Below are positions 63,516-64,000 of a stretch of 64,000 nucleotides of DNA, in pieces (the stretch's first letter is position 1; every line of letters starts with the position of its first letter). The stretch lies in assembly GCA_001797315.1 (NCBI GenBank), contig MGPC01000029.1:81354-145353 (forward strand), in the 5' to 3' direction. Under the pieces are notes generated by a model. That model saw only the letters and a program-made list of their open reading frames with translations, had not been told where the DNA came from and ran no database searches. The position numbers and the translations under genes are program-made. The stretch comes from Curvibacter sp. GWA2_64_110. GTDB lineage: Bacteria; Pseudomonadota; Gammaproteobacteria; Burkholderiales; Burkholderiaceae_C.

Positions 63516-63551
63516 CCGGTGTGTGGCGCCATCTGTCGCGCTGCACACCGG
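63516..63551 (+). terminator. Hairpin after the small basic protein gene
   Basis: CCGGTGTG (63516-63523) pairs with CACACCGG (63544-63551), with an inner GCGC/GCGC pairing; GTTTCC follows. It lies nine bases after the stop. The remaining 164 bases to the AraC gene contain no gene I can support. Confidence 0.5.
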
Positions 63552-63715
63552 GTTTCCATCCCCCTCTGAATCCGGCCCCCCTGCTCCCCGCAGCAGGCAC
63601 ACAGGCCTCCAACATCCCCCTCCGCAGTCAAGTCGGTGCCAGCAAGGCAGCGGCGTCACCGTCGGCCTGCGCCACCCGTGCAGCCGTCTGTGATCGTGGG
63701 CGTTTGTGACAGCCC

Positions 63716-64000
63716 TCAGTCCGCCTCGCGGTGCGCCTGCCGGTAGCGCTGCGGACTCAGGCCGGTGCGGCGCTTGAAGAAGCGCGAGAAATAGGCCGGG
63801 TCGTCGAAACCCAGCTCGGCCGCCAGGTTGGCCGCCGGTGCCGCGATGTAGACCAGCCGGCGGCAGGCCTCGCGCGTCAGGCGCTCATGCACCAGCTCCA
63901 GCGCGCTGCGCCCGCTCTCGGCCCGCGCCAGCCGGTTCAGGCGCTGGGTGGACAGCCCCAGGCGCGAGGCATAGCGCTCCAGCGGCCAGTGCTCCAGGAA
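63716..64000 (-). CDS. AraC-family transcriptional regulator (C-terminal part, cut by window edge)
   Basis: Only the last 94 codons are present; the gene enters from the right edge. They form the AraC/XylS DNA-binding domain with two helix-turn-helix units: LERYASRLGLSTQRLNRLAR and AANLAAELGFDDPAYFSRFFKRRTGLSPQRYR, the latter being the family signature. The pattern with LNRLARAESGRSALELVHERL resembles the PobR-type regulators of 4-hydroxybenzoate hydroxylase genes. If correct it would fit the LigAB genes nearby, as 4-hydroxybenzoate yields protocatechuate. This is a resemblance only. Confidence 0.85.
   Translation of the reverse strand, partial: FLEHWPLERYASRLGLSTQRLNRLARAESGRSALELVHERLTREACRRLVYIAAPAANLAAELGFDDPAYFSRFFKRRTGLSPQRYRQAHREAD

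Overview
The window is a continuous, gene-dense, high-GC stretch of bacterial chromosome with no prophage, transposase or CRISPR array. Several traits point to a betaproteobacterium of the Burkholderiales, most likely Comamonadaceae. These are the tig-clpP-clpX order behind a tRNA-Leu, the ribD-ribE-ribBX-ribH-nusB block, the hpnCDE squalene genes, an isolated LigAB-type dioxygenase, NANAAT-type -10 boxes close to start codons, and several families of small interspersed repeats. Genus and species cannot be told from the sequence alone.

Layout. 1-2.8 kb: clpX (5' part only), clpP, tig and tRNA-Leu(UAG). 2.8-7.3 kb: a two-gene RND efflux operon with its own terminator and a palindromic operator. 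7.3-12.9 kb: hpnC, hpnD and hpnE (farnesyl-PP to squalene), then a penicillin-acylase-family Ntn hydrolase. 12.9-14.8 kb: a HAD phosphatase and hemH, divergent. 14.8-23.2 kb: a GST, an alpha/beta hydrolase and a Liv-type ABC importer, with a sigma-54 activator gene just upstream and a full sigma-54 promoter (activator sites, IHF site, -24/-12) between activator and operon. 23.2-30.6 kb: Hsp15, a membrane diguanylate cyclase, tRNA-Ser(GCU), lysC, tilS, accA, an AlkA-like glycosylase and cysS. 30.6-38.4 kb: a cell-envelope group (TPR/NTF2 protein, L,D-transpeptidase, PpiA, PpiB, LpxH), MtfA and a DUF349 protein. 38.5-45.7 kb: a giant DUF748 protein, a probable new small RNA, a lytic transglycosylase, glyA with a structured leader, and nrdR. 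45.8-53.2 kb: a minor-pilin operon, pilV-pilW-pilX-pilY1-pilE-fimT. 53.2-60.8 kb: riboflavin genes, nusB, an aminotransferase, ybgC and tolQRA. 61-64 kb: ligBA, a divergent LysR regulator, a 56-residue basic protein, and the 3' end of an AraC regulator.

How the parts work together. Many neighbours overlap as ATGA (livG/F/H, livM/hydrolase, LDT/ppiA, pilV/W/X, ribE/ribBX, ribH/nusB, ybgC/tolQ), so long translationally coupled operons are the rule. The importer region is one regulatory unit: a PAS-AAA-Fis activator beside the promoter it probably controls, driving uptake of an unidentified substrate and perhaps its hydrolysis.

The most unusual signals are not genes. A 17-bp imperfect palindrome of the form GCTA-N9-TAGC occurs nine times. 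Seven copies lie inside coding sequences, in either orientation, and all seven are read in the same frame, giving a hexapeptide of the form A-x-x-x-(I/V/G)-A. A 222-nt stretch at 42268-42489 has a promoter, a chain of hairpins and a terminator, but no convincing ORF.
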